From positions 1 to 64,000 of the forward strand of contig NZ_JANHDI010000014.1 in assembly GCF_024494595.1 (NCBI RefSeq): DNA of 64,000 nt, given 5' to 3'. The translations under genes were made by a program, and so were the position numbers. The stretch comes from Halobellus rarus (GTDB lineage: Archaea > Halobacteriota > Halobacteria > Halobacteriales > Haloferacaceae). Positions 35,596 to 44,582 of the stretch are shown here, in pieces; positions within the stretch are counted from its first letter, which is position 1, and every line of letters begins with the position of its first letter. The notes under the pieces were generated by a model. It made no database searches. It was not told where the DNA came from and was given only the letters and a program-made list of their open reading frames with translations.

Positions 35596-36240
35596 TTATG
35601 CTGATCGGCACTGCTCGATGACCTCGCCGACGACGTCGCGGTCGGCCGCGATGAGGTAGCGACGCCCCTCGATCAGTTTCGTCGAGTGCTGGACGGCGAC
35701 GTGACCGCCCGACTCGGCGATGACCACGGACCCTTCCGGGAGGGCGTCCGACACCACCGCTCCGGCGGCCGGCGCGTCGTAGTCGATCCGGACGTCGAGC
35801 ACTTCCAACTCGCCGGTGACCTCCTCCAGCGTGCGGACGTCGCTCCCGGTGAGCGCGTTGACCGCCGCGCGGACGCTGGCGCGCTCGGGAAAGTACACCT
35901 CGTCGACGTACGCCTCGTACTCGTCGCCGGCGCGGTCCTCGATGCGAGCGACGGTCCGAAGCCCCGTGGCGTACCGCTTCGCCGCCATACAGACGACGAG
36001 GTTCGTGTCCTCTTTGTCCGTCAGCGCGCCGACGACACCCGTCTGGTCGGTGATGGCCGCTTCGAGCACCGACGGCTTCGTCGCGTCGCCCTGAACGGTT
36101 TCGACGTCGTCGCCCTCGAACTCCCCGACCGGATCGGGATCGATGACGGTGACCGATCGACCGCGGTCGGCGAAGTGCTGTGCGACTCGGTGCCCGACCC
36201 GTCCGCTCCCGGCGATCACGACGTGCTCCGTATCAGTCAT
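35596..36240 (-). CDS. TrkA-type NAD-binding regulatory protein
   Basis: A 214-residue protein with an RCK/TrkA layout: a Rossmann NAD-binding domain (VVIAGSGRVGHRVAQHFADR, residues 6-25; a D at the end of strand 2; ETVQGDATKPSVL) and a C-terminal TrkA-C-like domain (EVLDVRIDYDAPAAGAVVSD and the closing LIEGRRYLIAADRD). Such subunits gate potassium channels or transporters according to nucleotide state. No channel gene is next to it; it sits between two NSS transporters on the opposite strand. Confidence 0.85.
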   Translation of the reverse strand: MTDTEHVVIAGSGRVGHRVAQHFADRGRSVTVIDPDPVGEFEGDDVETVQGDATKPSVLEAAITDQTGVVGALTDKEDTNLVVCMAAKRYATGLRTVARIEDRAGDEYEAYVDEVYFPERASVRAAVNALTGSDVRTLEEVTGELEVLDVRIDYDAPAAGAVVSDALPEGSVVIAESGGHVAVQHSTKLIEGRRYLIAADRDVVGEVIEQCRSA

Positions 36241-36502
36241 ATACGTTCATTATAGTAGTACCAAATAAGCCTCGGCCCGGGTCACTGGTGGCTTTCAAGT
36301 GGGCGACTCCTGTGGAGGAGAAATCGACGCGGCGACTGCTGCCCACACCTCGCGGGGGGCGATCACTTCCACCGGGTTCCAGCGCCGTCCCGCGTGGGTG
36401 TCCCGACGATACCCGAATTCGTCACGAACGTCCGTTGTATCGGCGATTTGAGAGAGATACGGTCCGAAAGCCACTTACTCCCGAGCGAGGGAGTGAGAGC
36501 CA

Positions 36503-37936
36503 ATGGCACGAGAGACGTGGGCGACGCGGGCGGGGTTCATTCTCGCCGCCGCGGGATCGGCGGTGGGACTCGGGAACATCTGGCGCTTCCCGTGGGTGAC
36601 GGCGGACAACGGCGGGAGCGCCTTTCTACTGGTCTATCTCGGAATCGTACTGCTCGTCGGGGTCCCCGGCCTGCTCGGAGAGTTCGTCGTCGGCCGACGA
36701 GGAAAGAAGAGCCCGGTGGGCGCGCTGCGAGACCTCTCCGGATCCCGCGCGTGGGGTCTCTGGGGCGTCTTCTACGTCGTCACCGCGATCGCGCTGATCT
36801 CCTTTTACAGCGTCGTCGGCGGGTGGATCCTCCGGTACTTCGGCGAGAGCGCGCTCGGACTCGCGGGCGCGCGACCCGCGTACTTCGCCGCGCCGGGGGA
36901 GTACTTCGGCGGGGCCGCCGCCGGCCTCGACGCGCTCGGCTTTCACCTGCTGTTTCTCGGCCTGACGGCGCTCGTCGTCTACGCCGGCGTCCGTCGCGGG
37001 ATCGAACTGGGGACGAAAGTGATGATGCCCGCGGTGCTGGCGCTCCTCATCGGCCTCGCGGTCTGGGCCGGCACGCGACCGGGCGCGGCCGAGGCGTACG
37101 CGTTCTACCTCCGGTTCGACCTCGCGACCGTCCGTGCGAACTTCTTCGACGTGCTCGCACCCGCGGCGGGACAGGCGCTCTTCACCCTCTCGCTCGGTGC
37201 GGGGACGATGATCACCTACGCCTCGTACATCGACGAGGACCGCTCGCTGCCGTTCGACGGGACGGTCATCGCGGTGCTGAACACGCTCGTCGGCGTGCTC
37301 GCGGGACTGGTCGTCTTTCCGCTGCTGTTCTCCCTCGGCGTCGATCCCTCTCAGACCGCGCCCGGTCCGGGCGCGCTGTTCGTCGGTCTCGCCGGCGCGT
37401 TCTCCCAACTACCCGCTGGCTCACTCGTCGCGACGGCGTTCTTCGGCGTCGTCGTCCTCGCGGCGCTGTCCTCTTCGATCAGTATGCTCGAAATCCCCGT
37501 CTCGTTCCTCGTCGACGAGTACGGCCTCTCGCGGCAGCGCGCGGTGGCGCTCGTCACGACCGCCGTCGTGGTGACCGGCGGCGTCTGCGCCATCAACCCG
37601 ACCATCGCCGGGACCGGCGTGTTCGGCTTCGTCGCGGGCCCGCTCGTCGACACCCTCTTGACCGCCGGGCTGACCGCGGTGCTCGTCTTCGTCGGCTGGG
37701 TGATGGGTCGCGACGCCGTCGCGGAGTTCCGCTCCGGTGCGGGGAGCTTCTCGGCCGCGCTCGCGACGCCGTGGCTGCTGGCCACCGGCGTCGCACTCCC
37801 GATCTTCCTCCTCTTCACGCTGCTCACGACGTTCGGCGTCGACGCCAGCCTCGGCTTCTGGCCGACGGTGCTCGTCGCCGTCCTCGCCGGCGCTGTCGCG
37901 TTCGTCGGGCTCCGGACCGAGCGATCGCTGGTCTGA
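36503..37936 (+). CDS. Sodium-dependent transporter, NSS/SNF family, second copy
   Basis: A 477-residue paralogue of the transporter at 33569, with the same N-terminal signature (RETWATRAGFILAAAGSAVG, then LGNIWRFPW). About 12 membrane segments; helix 6 region LFTLSLGAGTMITYASYI resembles the substrate-binding unwound helix of LeuT. The substrate may differ from that of its neighbour. A TATA-like run near 36475 lies about 27 nt upstream of the ATG. Confidence 0.9.
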   Translation: MARETWATRAGFILAAAGSAVGLGNIWRFPWVTADNGGSAFLLVYLGIVLLVGVPGLLGEFVVGRRGKKSPVGALRDLSGSRAWGLWGVFYVVTAIALISFYSVVGGWILRYFGESALGLAGARPAYFAAPGEYFGGAAAGLDALGFHLLFLGLTALVVYAGVRRGIELGTKVMMPAVLALLIGLAVWAGTRPGAAEAYAFYLRFDLATVRANFFDVLAPAAGQALFTLSLGAGTMITYASYIDEDRSLPFDGTVIAVLNTLVGVLAGLVVFPLLFSLGVDPSQTAPGPGALFVGLAGAFSQLPAGSLVATAFFGVVVLAALSSSISMLEIPVSFLVDEYGLSRQRAVALVTTAVVVTGGVCAINPTIAGTGVFGFVAGPLVDTLLTAGLTAVLVFVGWVMGRDAVAEFRSGAGSFSAALATPWLLATGVALPIFLLFTLLTTFGVDASLGFWPTVLVAVLAGAVAFVGLRTERSLV

Positions 37937-38004
37937 TTGCCCGACCGTGCCCGGGTTCGCTCGGATGAGAGAGTAACGGTGAGCTTCCGCGCGCCTCGCT
38001 CAGT

Positions 38005-38202
38005 TCACGGTCCGAGAGAAATCGTCCGGCGACGGATCGACCCACAGCTCGGACAGATGTGTCGGTACTGAACCACCCCGCCGGTCGTCACCGCCTGCCA
38101 CTCGCCGTCGGCGTCGTCGTAGCCGCACTTCGGACAGACCAGATCGACCTCGCTGTACTGGTTCCGAAGCCGCTCGAACGGAGATCTGTTCGTACTCGCC
38201 AT
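38005..38202 (-). CDS. HVO_0649-type zinc finger protein
   Basis: A 65-residue zinc-ribbon protein matching the small haloarchaeal HVO_0649-type family. Start MASTNRSPFERLRNQYSEVD, then LVCPKCGYDDADGEW and RHICPSCGSIRRRTISLG, so four cysteines bind one zinc. The ATG at 38200-38202 is preferred over the one 18 nt upstream because it gives the family start. Function unknown; small zinc-finger proteins of this kind affect diverse traits in haloarchaea. It is divergent from pccB across an AT-rich stretch that probably contains both promoters. Confidence 0.85.
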   Translation of the reverse strand: MASTNRSPFERLRNQYSEVDLVCPKCGYDDADGEWQAVTTGGVVQYRHICPSCGSIRRRTISLGP

Positions 38203-38371
38203 TGTGTTAATTGTTACCACGCTGTCCTAGGCAATAAATATAATTATCGTTCATTTATATCTCTGCCAAGAGTTTCGACGTTCGACGAACCGTTCTTTGT
38301 CGGATTGCGGAAACCCTTTTGCCTCCCGTCGGTACGTACGGGACGATGATCGGAGGTGGTCCGACGTGACG

Positions 38372-39916
38372 ATGGAGGACCGTATCGAGGAGCTGCGCGA
38401 AAAGCGCGAGCGCGCGCTGAAAGGTGGCGGCCAAGAACGCATCGACGCCCAGCACGAGAAGGGGAAGATGACCGCCCGCGAGCGCATCGACTACTTCCTC
38501 GACGACGGGAGTTTCAACGAGATCGACCAGCTCCGGACCCACCGGAACCACAACTTCGGGATGGAGGAAAAACAGCTCCCGGGCGACGGCGTCGTGACCG
38601 GCTACGGCGAAGTGGACGGGCGAAAGACGTTCGTCTTCGCCCACGACTTCACCGTCTTCGGGGGCTCGCTCGGCGAGGTCCTCGCCGAGAAGATCACGAA
38701 GGTGATGGACAAGGCCGTCGAGGTCGGGGCGCCGGTCGTCGGCCTCAACGACTCCGCCGGCGCGCGGATCCAGGAGGGCGTCCAGTCGCTCGCGGGATTC
38801 GCGGAGATCTTCCGCCGGAACACGGAGGCCTCCGGCGTCGTCCCCCAGATCTCGGCGATTATGGGACCCTGTGCCGGCGGCGCGGTCTACTCGCCGGCGC
38901 TCACTGACTTCACGTTCATGGTGAAGGACACGAGCCACATGTTCATCACCGGCCCCGACGTGATCAAGACCGTGACTGGCGAGGAGGTGAGCTTCGAGGA
39001 GCTCGGCGGCGCGGTCACGCACGCCTCCACCTCGGGCGTCGCGCAGTTCGCCTGCGAGAGCGAGGAGGCGGCGCTCGACGACATCCGACGGCTCCTGTCG
39101 TATCTCCCGCCGAACAACGTCGAGGACCCGCCGCGCGTCGAACCGTGGGACGACCCCGAGCGCGCCGACGAAACGCTGAACTCCGTCGTCCCCGACGAGC
39201 CCAGAAAACCCTACGACATGCGCGACGTCTTCGAGGGCGTCCTCGACGAGGGGTCGTTCTTCGAGGTCCACGAGGGCTTCGCGAAGAACGTCCTCGTCGG
39301 CTTCGCCCGACTGGACGGCCACTCCGTCGGCGTCGTCGCGAACCAGCCCCGAGTCAACGCCGGCACGCTCGACATCGAGGCCTCCGAGAAGGCCTCACGT
39401 TTCGTCCGCATCTGCGACTCGTTCAACGTCCCGATCGTCACCTTCGTCGACGTCCCCGGCTTCCTCCCCGGCACGGACCAAGAACACGACGGGATCATCC
39501 GCCACGGCGCGAAACTGCTGTACGCCTACTCGGAGGCGACCGTCCCGCTGCTTACCGTAATCACCCGGAAGGCCTACGGCGGCGCCTACGACGTGATGGC
39601 CTCGAAACACCTCGGAGCCGACGTCAACTACGCGTGGCCGACCGCCGAGATCGCGGTGATGGGACCACAGGGCGCGGTCAACATCCTCTACAGCGACGAA
39701 CTCGCCGCCGCCGAAGACCCCGAGGAGCGCCGCGACGAGTTGATCGAGGAGTACCGCGAGGAGTTCGCGAACCCCTACACGGCGGCGGATCGCGGCTTCG
39801 TCGACGCCGTGATCGAACCGCCGGAGACGCGCTCTCGGCTCGTTTCGGACCTCGAGATGCTCCGCTCGAAGCGGGGGTCCCTGCCCGACAAGAAACACGG
39901 AAACCTCCCGATCTGA
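38372..39916 (+). CDS. pccB: Acyl-CoA (propionyl-CoA) carboxylase carboxyltransferase subunit
   Basis: A 514-residue biotin-dependent carboxyltransferase that moves CO2 from carboxybiotin to propionyl-CoA or acetyl-CoA. Signatures: the opening [69 protein letters not shown] in the N-domain, and [20 protein letters not shown] and [16 protein letters not shown] in the C-domain. The ATG at 38372 gives the family N-terminus. pccX follows 6 nt after the stop. The biotin-carrying subunit is not in the window. Confidence 0.95.
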   Translation: MEDRIEELREKRERALKGGGQERIDAQHEKGKMTARERIDYFLDDGSFNEIDQLRTHRNHNFGMEEKQLPGDGVVTGYGEVDGRKTFVFAHDFTVFGGSLGEVLAEKITKVMDKAVEVGAPVVGLNDSAGARIQEGVQSLAGFAEIFRRNTEASGVVPQISAIMGPCAGGAVYSPALTDFTFMVKDTSHMFITGPDVIKTVTGEEVSFEELGGAVTHASTSGVAQFACESEEAALDDIRRLLSYLPPNNVEDPPRVEPWDDPERADETLNSVVPDEPRKPYDMRDVFEGVLDEGSFFEVHEGFAKNVLVGFARLDGHSVGVVANQPRVNAGTLDIEASEKASRFVRICDSFNVPIVTFVDVPGFLPGTDQEHDGIIRHGAKLLYAYSEATVPLLTVITRKAYGGAYDVMASKHLGADVNYAWPTAEIAVMGPQGAVNILYSDELAAAEDPEERRDELIEEYREEFANPYTAADRGFVDAVIEPPETRSRLVSDLEMLRSKRGSLPDKKHGNLPI

Positions 39917-39922
39917 CCGACG

Positions 39923-40243
39923 ATGGGAACCGAGACTGATCTCTCTGACGACGACGCCGGCGCGAACCTCCCCGACGTCGCGGACTATCTGTCGCTGCCC
40001 GACGACGCCACCGACGAGGAGGCGGCGGCTATCGTCGCGGCGATCGCAGCCCACGTCGCCGACGGCGAGCGAGCGGCGGCCGCCGTGGCGGCCGCGGCGG
40101 CCCGATCGGAACCGACGTGGGAGGGCGAGAAGTGGACGTTCGCCGGGCGCGTGACCGCAACGAGCGGCCGACGGCTCCGGCGCGTCCCCGACGGCGCACC
40201 GCGCGAGAAGTGGACGGCCGCGGCGCGCGCGGACCGGTTCTGA
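39923..40243 (+). CDS. pccX: PccX-like small carboxylase subunit
   Basis: A 106-residue acidic, Ala-rich small protein directly after pccB. It has a helical middle ([21 protein letters not shown] cut by Ala runs) and a Trp-containing C-terminal part ([15 protein letters not shown]). In Haloferax mediterranei the propionyl-CoA carboxylase needs a small third subunit, PccX, encoded with pccB; position and size here fit that. Identity rests mainly on context. Confidence 0.7.
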   Translation: MGTETDLSDDDAGANLPDVADYLSLPDDATDEEAAAIVAAIAAHVADGERAAAAVAAAAARSEPTWEGEKWTFAGRVTATSGRRLRRVPDGAPREKWTAAARADRF

Positions 40244-40319
40244 CGAGCGGTGTCGCCACAGCCGTCGCTCCCACACTCGGGAGCGAGGTCTCGCAGCGTC
40301 GACGACTCCGAAGGGGAAC

Positions 40320-40523
40320 TTACGCCGAGGAGGAGGGCTTGTTGCCGCCGCTCTTCTTGCGCGTGATGTAACCCGCGATCCGGTTTCGGACGCCCTTCGA
40401 TTCGACGTTCGTGAGCGTCGAGACGCTCTCTTTGTTCGTCTCGAAGTCCGTGTTGAACGCGTCCGGATACTTCTCTAAGAGCAGCTTCCCCAGCTGTTTG
40501 ACGTACTTGGGTTTGATCGCCAT
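40320..40523 (-). CDS. rps17e: 30S ribosomal protein S17e
   Basis: A 67-residue archaeal S17e, part of the small ribosomal subunit. The start MAIKPKYVKQLGKLLLEKYP is preceded by a TATA-like run about 25 nt upstream, and the body TNVESKGVRNRIAGYITRKK is typical. It ends in a short Ser-rich tail. Single gene; the preceding 75 nt to pccX hold nothing else. Confidence 0.95.
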   Translation of the reverse strand: MAIKPKYVKQLGKLLLEKYPDAFNTDFETNKESVSTLTNVESKGVRNRIAGYITRKKSGGNKPSSSA

Positions 40524-40783
40524 ATGGCCTCTACTACTCGGCGAGTTTAGTAAAGTTTCGTCTTCGTCCGACCGAGGGGGAGCAGACGCAGTATGGACCG
40601 TCCCGAAGGCGGGTTTCGATCGTCCTCCACGACAGCTGAATCGTCGTGCATCCCCGTTCGCACACGCGGACAGGTTCGGATTGTGATCTATTTGAATAGT
40701 TCCTCGGTAACGGTGACGCCGAATGGCGTTTGCAATGGAATAACAATCGGCTACTCCGGTGAATATGAGATTGATTGACGAGT

Positions 40784-42220
40784 ATGATCGATTCATCGAA
40801 GGCCGTCGCAATCGGAATCGCCACCGTCGTGTTACTCGCCGGTGGAGGCTACGTGGCAGCGACCGATATCGGCGGAACGAACGGGTTGCAGATCGCCTCG
40901 CCGGCGCAATCCCAAGAGGACGTAGCCGGTGGAGAACCGGCGGCCACCGCGGAGGGGTCGGGATCTACCGATGGTGCCGATTACTCGTCGGGTAGCGAGG
41001 GCGACGACCCGACGGAAACGGTCGACGACAGCGACGAGACCGAGTCCGGAACGGTCACTGCCGGACCCACGAACGCGGCACCGTCGGCCGACGCCGGCGG
41101 AGACCGCACGGTCCCCGAGGGAAGAGTCACGGAGCTCGACGCGAGCGGATCAACCGATCCCGACGGCGAAATACACTCGTACGCGTGGCGACAGGCCGAC
41201 GGACCGAACGTGACGATTGACGATCGGGAGACGCGGACTCCCTCGTTCACCGCACCATCGATCGACGCGGAACGAACGAACCTCACGTTCGTGCTTACCG
41301 TCCGTGACGACGATGGTGCGACCGCTACGGATACCGTCAGCGTCACGGTGAGTCGGCGGGCCGAAGACTCGGACGACGGCGACCACCGCCCGCCGTCGGC
41401 CGAGACCGGGAGCGATCAGACCGTTTCCGAAGACGCGAACGTGACGCTCGACGCGACGGCGTCCTCGGACCCGGACGGCAGCATCGAGTCGTACGCGTGG
41501 ACGCAGACGTCCGGTCCGAACGTTACCCTCTCGGATACGGCGTCCGCTTCACCCACGTTCACGGCTCCGTCCGTCGACGTAGTGACCGATCTCTCGTTCG
41601 AGGTTGCGGTCACCGATCACGAGGGGGGGACCGACACTGACGGCGTCGTCGTCACCGTCGAGCCCGTCACCCGAGAGGACGCGTTCCCGGACCACGACGA
41701 AGCCCACACGCGCGGAGCGATTGCCCGAGCGAAGTACGACGCGAACTTCAGCGATCTGGGGACCGACCGGGCGCGCCAGGTCGAAGAACTGTACCTCCGA
41801 CAACCGTTCGCCAACGAGACGCCACCGGGTGACGTCCGGACGCGCGACGAACTCGCGAACGAACGGTACGGTAACGATTTCGACGGGCTGAACCGGAACC
41901 GGACCGTCGACGTGCAACGGGCTTTCGACGAGCAGTTCGGCGCGGCAGAGACGGAGAGCGAGTACACTCGCGACGACATATCCCTGGCAAAGTACGGCTA
42001 CCGCTTCAGTGATCTGAGCACGGAAACGGCCGGCGAGATGGAAGAACTCTACAACCGACAGCCGTTCGCCGACGGAATCACTCCCGGCGACGTTCGAACG
42101 CGCATCGAGATCGCGGACGACCAATACGGAGAGCCGCTCGACGAACTGAGCCGCGAGACGCGACTCGAAATCGAAAACGAGTACCACGAGCAGTTTGCGT
42201 CCAACGACAGCGCCTCCTGA
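40784..42220 (+). CDS. Exported PKD-domain protein with four C-terminal repeats
   Basis: A 478-residue surface or secreted protein. One hydrophobic segment at about 7-27 (AVAIGIATVVLLAGGGYVAA) acts as signal or anchor. A disordered Ser/Thr/Asp/Glu-rich linker follows to about residue 98. Then two PKD-type beta domains (about 100-190 and 203-295) each with a SYAWxQxxGPNV core. The last 175 residues hold four repeats of 44, 42 and 44 codons' period starting at nt 41711, 41843, 41969 and 42101; repeats 1 and 3 share KYxxxFSDL and RQPFA, repeats 2 and 4 are closer to each other. The repeats are helical and unassigned; cell-surface binding is likely. Confidence 0.8.
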   Translation: MIDSSKAVAIGIATVVLLAGGGYVAATDIGGTNGLQIASPAQSQEDVAGGEPAATAEGSGSTDGADYSSGSEGDDPTETVDDSDETESGTVTAGPTNAAPSADAGGDRTVPEGRVTELDASGSTDPDGEIHSYAWRQADGPNVTIDDRETRTPSFTAPSIDAERTNLTFVLTVRDDDGATATDTVSVTVSRRAEDSDDGDHRPPSAETGSDQTVSEDANVTLDATASSDPDGSIESYAWTQTSGPNVTLSDTASASPTFTAPSVDVVTDLSFEVAVTDHEGGTDTDGVVVTVEPVTREDAFPDHDEAHTRGAIARAKYDANFSDLGTDRARQVEELYLRQPFANETPPGDVRTRDELANERYGNDFDGLNRNRTVDVQRAFDEQFGAAETESEYTRDDISLAKYGYRFSDLSTETAGEMEELYNRQPFADGITPGDVRTRIEIADDQYGEPLDELSRETRLEIENEYHEQFASNDSAS

Positions 42221-42270
42221 CCGAATCCTCCGACGATCGGTCACCACTCGGTCGGGCTCTCAGCGTCGGT

Positions 42271-42693
42271 CTACGGCGACCGGCCGAGGCGCTCGTCGAG
42301 AATCAGCCGCGTCTTCGTGTTCTTCACCTCGTCGAGTTCCCGCGCGCGGGTGATGAGTTGATTCACCGCGCGCGTGTCGGCGGCGTCGACGACGAGGACG
42401 ACGTCCTCCTCGCCGGAGACCTGCCAGACGAAGTCGACCTGCTCCCACTCGGTCATCTGCTCCGTTATCTCGGTGGTGTCGACGTCGACTTTCACTGACA
42501 CCTCGATCATCGCCTTGATGTTCCCGGTCCGCGTGGAAACGGTGAATCGCTCGATAATACCCTCCTCGGTCAACCGCTCGACGCGATTCCTGACCGTCCC
42601 CTCGGAGGTTCCCACTCGCGAGGCGATCTCCGTGTAGGGGGTCCGAGCGTCTCGCCGCAGGATGTCGAGGATCTGCCGGTCGAGGTCGTCCAT
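42271..42693 (-). CDS. Lrp/AsnC family transcription regulator
   Basis: A 140-residue Lrp-type regulator: N-terminal winged helix (DDLDRQILDILRRDARTPYT, GTSEGTVRNRVERLTEEGII) and C-terminal RAM ligand-binding domain (IKAMIEVSVKVD, WQVSGEEDVVLVVDAAD). These proteins form dimers and octamers and sense amino acids. It is divergent from carA. The intergenic region has a perfect dyad (42725-42739) suited to control both genes. Confidence 0.9.
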   Translation of the reverse strand: MDDLDRQILDILRRDARTPYTEIASRVGTSEGTVRNRVERLTEEGIIERFTVSTRTGNIKAMIEVSVKVDVDTTEITEQMTEWEQVDFVWQVSGEEDVVLVVDAADTRAVNQLITRARELDEVKNTKTRLILDERLGRSP

Positions 42694-42724
42694 AGCGGCC
42701 CAACGGCCCCCGGGGGCTTACCGA

Positions 42725-42764
42725 TTACGAAAATCGTAACTGAGCTACGAAAGTAACACTTATG
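42725..42764. promoter_or_regulatory. Lrp operator and carA promoter
   Basis: TTACGA-AAA-TCGTAA (42725-42739) is a perfect inverted repeat with a second related site TACGAAAGTA at 42746-42755. CTTATG (42759-42764) is a TATA-like box 29 nt upstream of the carA ATG. The dyad lies 32-46 nt upstream of the lrp start, so it would cover the lrp promoter as well. Function is inferred from symmetry and position. Confidence 0.65.
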
Positions 42765-42790
42765 CCCCCGGATCGCGTGCGTTTCTCGTA

Positions 42791-43855
42791 ATGTCGGACG
42801 CCTATCTGGCCCTGGAGGACGGCCGCGTGATCGAGGCTCGTGGTCGCGCTCCGGGACGGACCCGCGGCGAGTTAGTGTTCACGACCGCCTACACCGGCTA
42901 CGAGGAGAGCCTGACGGACCCCTCCTACGAGGAGCAGGTCCTCACGTTCTCGTACCCGCTCATCGGCAACTACGGCGTCCGAGAAGAGCGATTCGAGTCC
43001 GATCGCGTCCACCCGCGCGCAGCCATCTCTCACGAGTTCACCGAGGACGTCGTCGAGTGGCTCGAGGCGGAGAACGTCCCCGCGATCGATCACATCGACA
43101 CCCGGGACCTCGTCACCTCCATTCGCGAGGAGGGGGCGATGAAGTGCGGCATCGCGGTCGGCGAGGACGTCACTCCGGAGGACGCGAAGGCCGAACTGGA
43201 AGAGTGCAAGGGGATGAGCGAGCACGTCGACATCGGCGAGCGCGTCTCGACCGTCGAACACACGACCTACGGTGACGGCGATACGGACGTCGCGCTCGTC
43301 GACTGCGGCGCGAAGATGTCGATCGTCGAGTCGCTCGTCGAACGGAACGCCACCGTCCACGTGCTCCCGTACGACACGACCCCCGAGGAACTCGCCGCGG
43401 TCGATCCCGACCTCCTGTTCATCTCGAACGGGCCGGGCGACCCGGCGAACTTCGAGGCCGCACAGGAACTCGTCGAAGAGCACGTCGGCGAGGTGCCCAT
43501 CGCGGGCATCTGTCTCGGCCAGCAGGTCGTCGCGCGCGCGCTCGGCGGCACCACCGAGAAGATGGACTTCGGCCACCGCGGCGTCAACCAGCCCGTCCGC
43601 GACCTCGACTCGGGGAGGGTCGTGATGACGACGCAGAACCACGGCTACACCGTCGGCGAACCCGGCGACGAACTCGACGTCAAGCAGGTCAACGTCAACG
43701 ACGGCACCGCCGAGGGCCTCGCGAACGACGAACTCGACGTCATCACCCGGCAGTACCACCCCGAGGCACACCCCGGCCCGCACGACTCGCTCGACTTCTT
43801 CGACGACGTCCTCGCGATGACCGCGAGCGGACAGCACGTCGTCGCCGACGACTGA
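42791..43855 (+). CDS. carA: Carbamoyl-phosphate synthase small subunit
   Basis: A 354-residue glutamine amidotransferase subunit that supplies ammonia for carbamoyl phosphate (arginine and pyrimidine synthesis). The N-terminal CPSase domain has FTTAYTGYEESLTDPSYEEQ, the class I amidotransferase domain has the nucleophile Cys241 in GICLGQQVVARALGG and the catalytic His in YHPEAHPGP near the C-terminus. Length is normal. carB is not adjacent. Confidence 0.95.
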   Translation: MSDAYLALEDGRVIEARGRAPGRTRGELVFTTAYTGYEESLTDPSYEEQVLTFSYPLIGNYGVREERFESDRVHPRAAISHEFTEDVVEWLEAENVPAIDHIDTRDLVTSIREEGAMKCGIAVGEDVTPEDAKAELEECKGMSEHVDIGERVSTVEHTTYGDGDTDVALVDCGAKMSIVESLVERNATVHVLPYDTTPEELAAVDPDLLFISNGPGDPANFEAAQELVEEHVGEVPIAGICLGQQVVARALGGTTEKMDFGHRGVNQPVRDLDSGRVVMTTQNHGYTVGEPGDELDVKQVNVNDGTAEGLANDELDVITRQYHPEAHPGPHDSLDFFDDVLAMTASGQHVVADD

Positions 43856-43882
43856 TTGCGCCGCTGTACCTGGCGTCGTAAC

Positions 43883-44473
43883 TCAGCAACCGCAGCCGCA
43901 ATCCGATTCATCGTCGCCGGAGCTTTCGAAAAAGCCCCGAACGTTCGACGAAAGCTGATACGCCTGGCTCTCGCCCGGGTCATCAAACTGCATTCCGTTC
44001 GGCGCAAGGGCGCGAACTAATTTCTCGACGAGTAGTCCGACAGGCGCTGTCGAGTGTTCCTCACCGCGGTATCGCCAGCGGCGGCAATCGACAGCACCCT
44101 CACACGCACAGAGGTCACCGCACGATTCGCAGGTGTTTTCGAGATACTCGGGTTGAATGTCCCGGCCACCGATACGAATCGTCGGCGACACGGCGAGTTG
44201 CGCCGCTTCCGCGGCCGCCAGCGTCGAGACGTGGACGTCTCTGACAGTGATACCGACGTCCAGCGCATCGAGGATTGGTCCGACACGTCGGAGTGCCGTC
44301 TCGAGCGCTGCTTCGGTCCCCATGCATCGGTCGCAGGATTCGTTGTTCAGATAGAGGAAATCGACGGTGACCGTCCGCCGGGCGTACTCTTCGGGCGTTG
44401 GCCGGACAATCGAGACAGCCTCGCTGTCTGTGGGATCGTTCATCGCATCTCGAAGTGCGTCCTGACGAGGCAT
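43883..44473 (-). CDS. DUF2703-type thioredoxin-fold protein with cysteine-rich tail
   Basis: A 196-residue protein. The central domain has a thioredoxin-like layout with CDRC near residue 48-51 (FLYLNNESCDRCMGTE), the strand VRDVHVSTLAAAEAA, a cis-Pro-like VSPTIRIGGRDI, and a second cysteine cluster CESCGDLCACEG. This is the DUF2703 pattern. The C-terminus ends in DCGCGC, a likely metal-binding tail. The divergent regulator also ends in a cysteine-rich tail. A role in metal or metalloid (mercury or arsenic) handling is plausible but inferred. Confidence 0.75.
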   Translation of the reverse strand: MPRQDALRDAMNDPTDSEAVSIVRPTPEEYARRTVTVDFLYLNNESCDRCMGTEAALETALRRVGPILDALDVGITVRDVHVSTLAAAEAAQLAVSPTIRIGGRDIQPEYLENTCESCGDLCACEGAVDCRRWRYRGEEHSTAPVGLLVEKLVRALAPNGMQFDDPGESQAYQLSSNVRGFFESSGDDESDCGCGC

Positions 44474-44495
44474 ATATTAGTCAGTGATAAAACAT

Positions 44496-44512
44496 ATACG
44501 AGGTTATCGTAT
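44496..44512. promoter_or_regulatory. Dyad 1 between DUF2703 and HxlR genes
   Basis: ATACGA-GGTTA-TCGTAT, a perfect inverted repeat 23-39 nt upstream of the DUF2703 gene start, so over its expected TATA region. Confidence 0.6.
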
Positions 44513-44538
44513 CGAAACCCCCCGGGGTGCAAGAAGGG

Positions 44539-44553
44539 ATACGACGAACGTAT
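44539..44553. promoter_or_regulatory. Dyad 2 between DUF2703 and HxlR genes
   Basis: ATACG-ACGAA-CGTAT, a perfect inverted repeat with the same half-site as dyad 1, 30-44 nt upstream of the HxlR gene start. Each divergent gene thus has one copy over its promoter. Confidence 0.6.
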
Positions 44554-44582
44554 ATGACGCTACGGCCGCTAACGTCGATGTA

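Noticed and set aside
36394-37968. 524-codon Arg-rich frame over the second NSS transporter
   Set aside because: Out-of-frame shadow of the transporter gene; no motifs and an implausibly basic composition for a haloarchaeon.
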